Source: Planktothrix serta PCC 8927 (GTDB lineage: Bacteria > Cyanobacteriota > Cyanobacteriia > Cyanobacteriales > Microcoleaceae). From it: 64,000 nucleotides of DNA. Of the stretch, positions 63,581 through 64,000 are shown in pieces. Each line of letters begins with the position of its first letter. The first letter of the stretch is position 1. A program made the translations under genes and the position numbers. The stretch is taken from contig NZ_LR734877.1 of the NCBI RefSeq assembly GCF_900010725.2, positions 474,501-538,500 of the forward strand, read 5' to 3'. The notes below the pieces were generated by a model. It was not told the origin of the DNA. It did not search any database and was given only the letters and a program-made list of their open reading frames with translations.

Positions 63581-64000
63581 ATGACAGAACTCGAACAAGT
63601 TGCGGAAGCCCTAGACCGTCAGGACTACCGCCAAGCGGCAAAACTGTTAAAACAACTGCAACAGCAAGCGCCGGACAATCCTTGGGTACAGTTATATGCT
63701 GGGCGTTGGTATGAAGGAACAGATAAACTAGAAACCGCAGAAAAAGTTTATCGTAAATTATTAAAAGATGCCACTAACCCCAAAATTGTCGCTCAGGCGC
63801 GTCAAGGTTTACAACGCATTGAAACCCTGGAACAAAATCGACGTCAACAAGCCATTGTTGAAGCAAAAACTGATCCAACTAATACCGAACCCGGTGTTTT
63901 AATATTAGAACCTCTGGCTCCCGAACAAAAGCAAAATGCCGCCAAAACCCTCGCCCGAATGTTAAAAACCGATCCCTATACCGCTAGAATACAGTTACAA
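63581..64000 (+). CDS. TPR-type protein, N-terminal part (cut by window edge)
   Basis: 140 codons are visible from ATG 63581 (MTELEQVAEALDRQDYRQAA), with AGGTGA upstream. Helical repeats of tetratricopeptide type fill the first 90 residues (KLLKQLQQQAPDNPWVQLYA, EKVYRKLLKDATNPKIVAQA). The frame is still open at 64000, so length and any C-terminal domain are unknown. Confidence 0.75.
   Translation, partial: MTELEQVAEALDRQDYRQAAKLLKQLQQQAPDNPWVQLYAGRWYEGTDKLETAEKVYRKLLKDATNPKIVAQARQGLQRIETLEQNRRQQAIVEAKTDPTNTEPGVLILEPLAPEQKQNAAKTLARMLKTDPYTARIQLQ

Noticed and set aside
1-64000. tRNA and rRNA genes
   Set aside because: I looked through the gaps for T-loop and anticodon-arm patterns and found none that folds. 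A covariance-model scan would be needed to be sure.

Overview
The window reads as chromosome from a filamentous, non-heterocystous cyanobacterium (Planktothrix/Oscillatoria-like; the genus is inference). Reasons: very frequent HIP1 octamers (GCGATCGC), AT-rich gaps full of heptanucleotide tandem repeats and small palindromes, and cyanobacterial gene types (2-oxoglutarate decarboxylase with succinate-semialdehyde dehydrogenase, a cyanobacterial-type Mrp antiporter, LL-diaminopimelate aminotransferase, FutA-type iron-binding protein, PAP/fibrillin-like protein, a long CRISPR array whose repeat ends ATTGAAAC).

Layout. 0-8 kb: the start of a TnpB transposon gene, a coiled-coil protein, the two-gene TCA-cycle bypass, a lone PD-(D/E)XK protein, exonuclease III and ribosomal protein L32. 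8-19.5 kb: an accessory region with an AAA ATPase/nuclease-like pair, a DUF2157/GDYXXLXY membrane pair, an ATP-grasp enzyme, decayed IS701-type transposase and GrpE pieces, hicAB, a HEPN protein, and a DarT-like ADP-ribosyltransferase fused to cold-shock-like domains beside a DraG-type ADP-ribosylhydrolase. 19.7-23.6 kb: a seven-gene Mrp operon with overlapping genes. 23.8-29.2 kb: a MalK-type ATPase with insertions, a gyrase/topoisomerase IV A subunit with tandem repeats at its 3' end, and a 5'-truncated Fic gene. 29.5-41.3 kb: a possible small RNA, then a signalling block (CheY-like protein, TPR protein, MscS channel with cyclic-nucleotide-type domain next to a class III cyclase, a degenerate histidine kinase, a REC-GGDEF-EAL protein and a hybrid kinase). 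41.3-51.2 kb: orphan cytosine methyltransferase, deoC, recO, two MFS transporters, a PAP/fibrillin-like protein, a Mo-nitrogenase C-terminal-domain protein and dapL. 51.2-54 kb: a DUF262/HEPN pair and broken VapBC-type pieces. 54-64 kb: CHAP hydrolase, queA, yraN, futA, a CRISPR array with its leader but no cas genes, a small membrane protein, era, an exported protein and the start of a TPR gene.

The strongest lead for an undescribed system is the DarT-like/DraG-like gene pair at 15.2-18.7 kb. The toxin-like gene carries N-terminal cold-shock-like domains and helical repeats, and the partner is a DraG-fold hydrolase with an extra C-terminal domain in place of the macrodomain DarG of known DarTG systems. 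A HEPN RNase-like gene lies just downstream. The whole block (hicAB, HEPN, DraG, DarT) is bracketed by two homologous gene-end fragments in direct orientation. Secondary leads are the ATPase/nuclease pair at 8.1-9.6 kb, the DUF262/HEPN pair at 51.3-53.1 kb, and the cyclase/cyclic-nucleotide-gated channel pair, in which both proteins have lost a key arginine.
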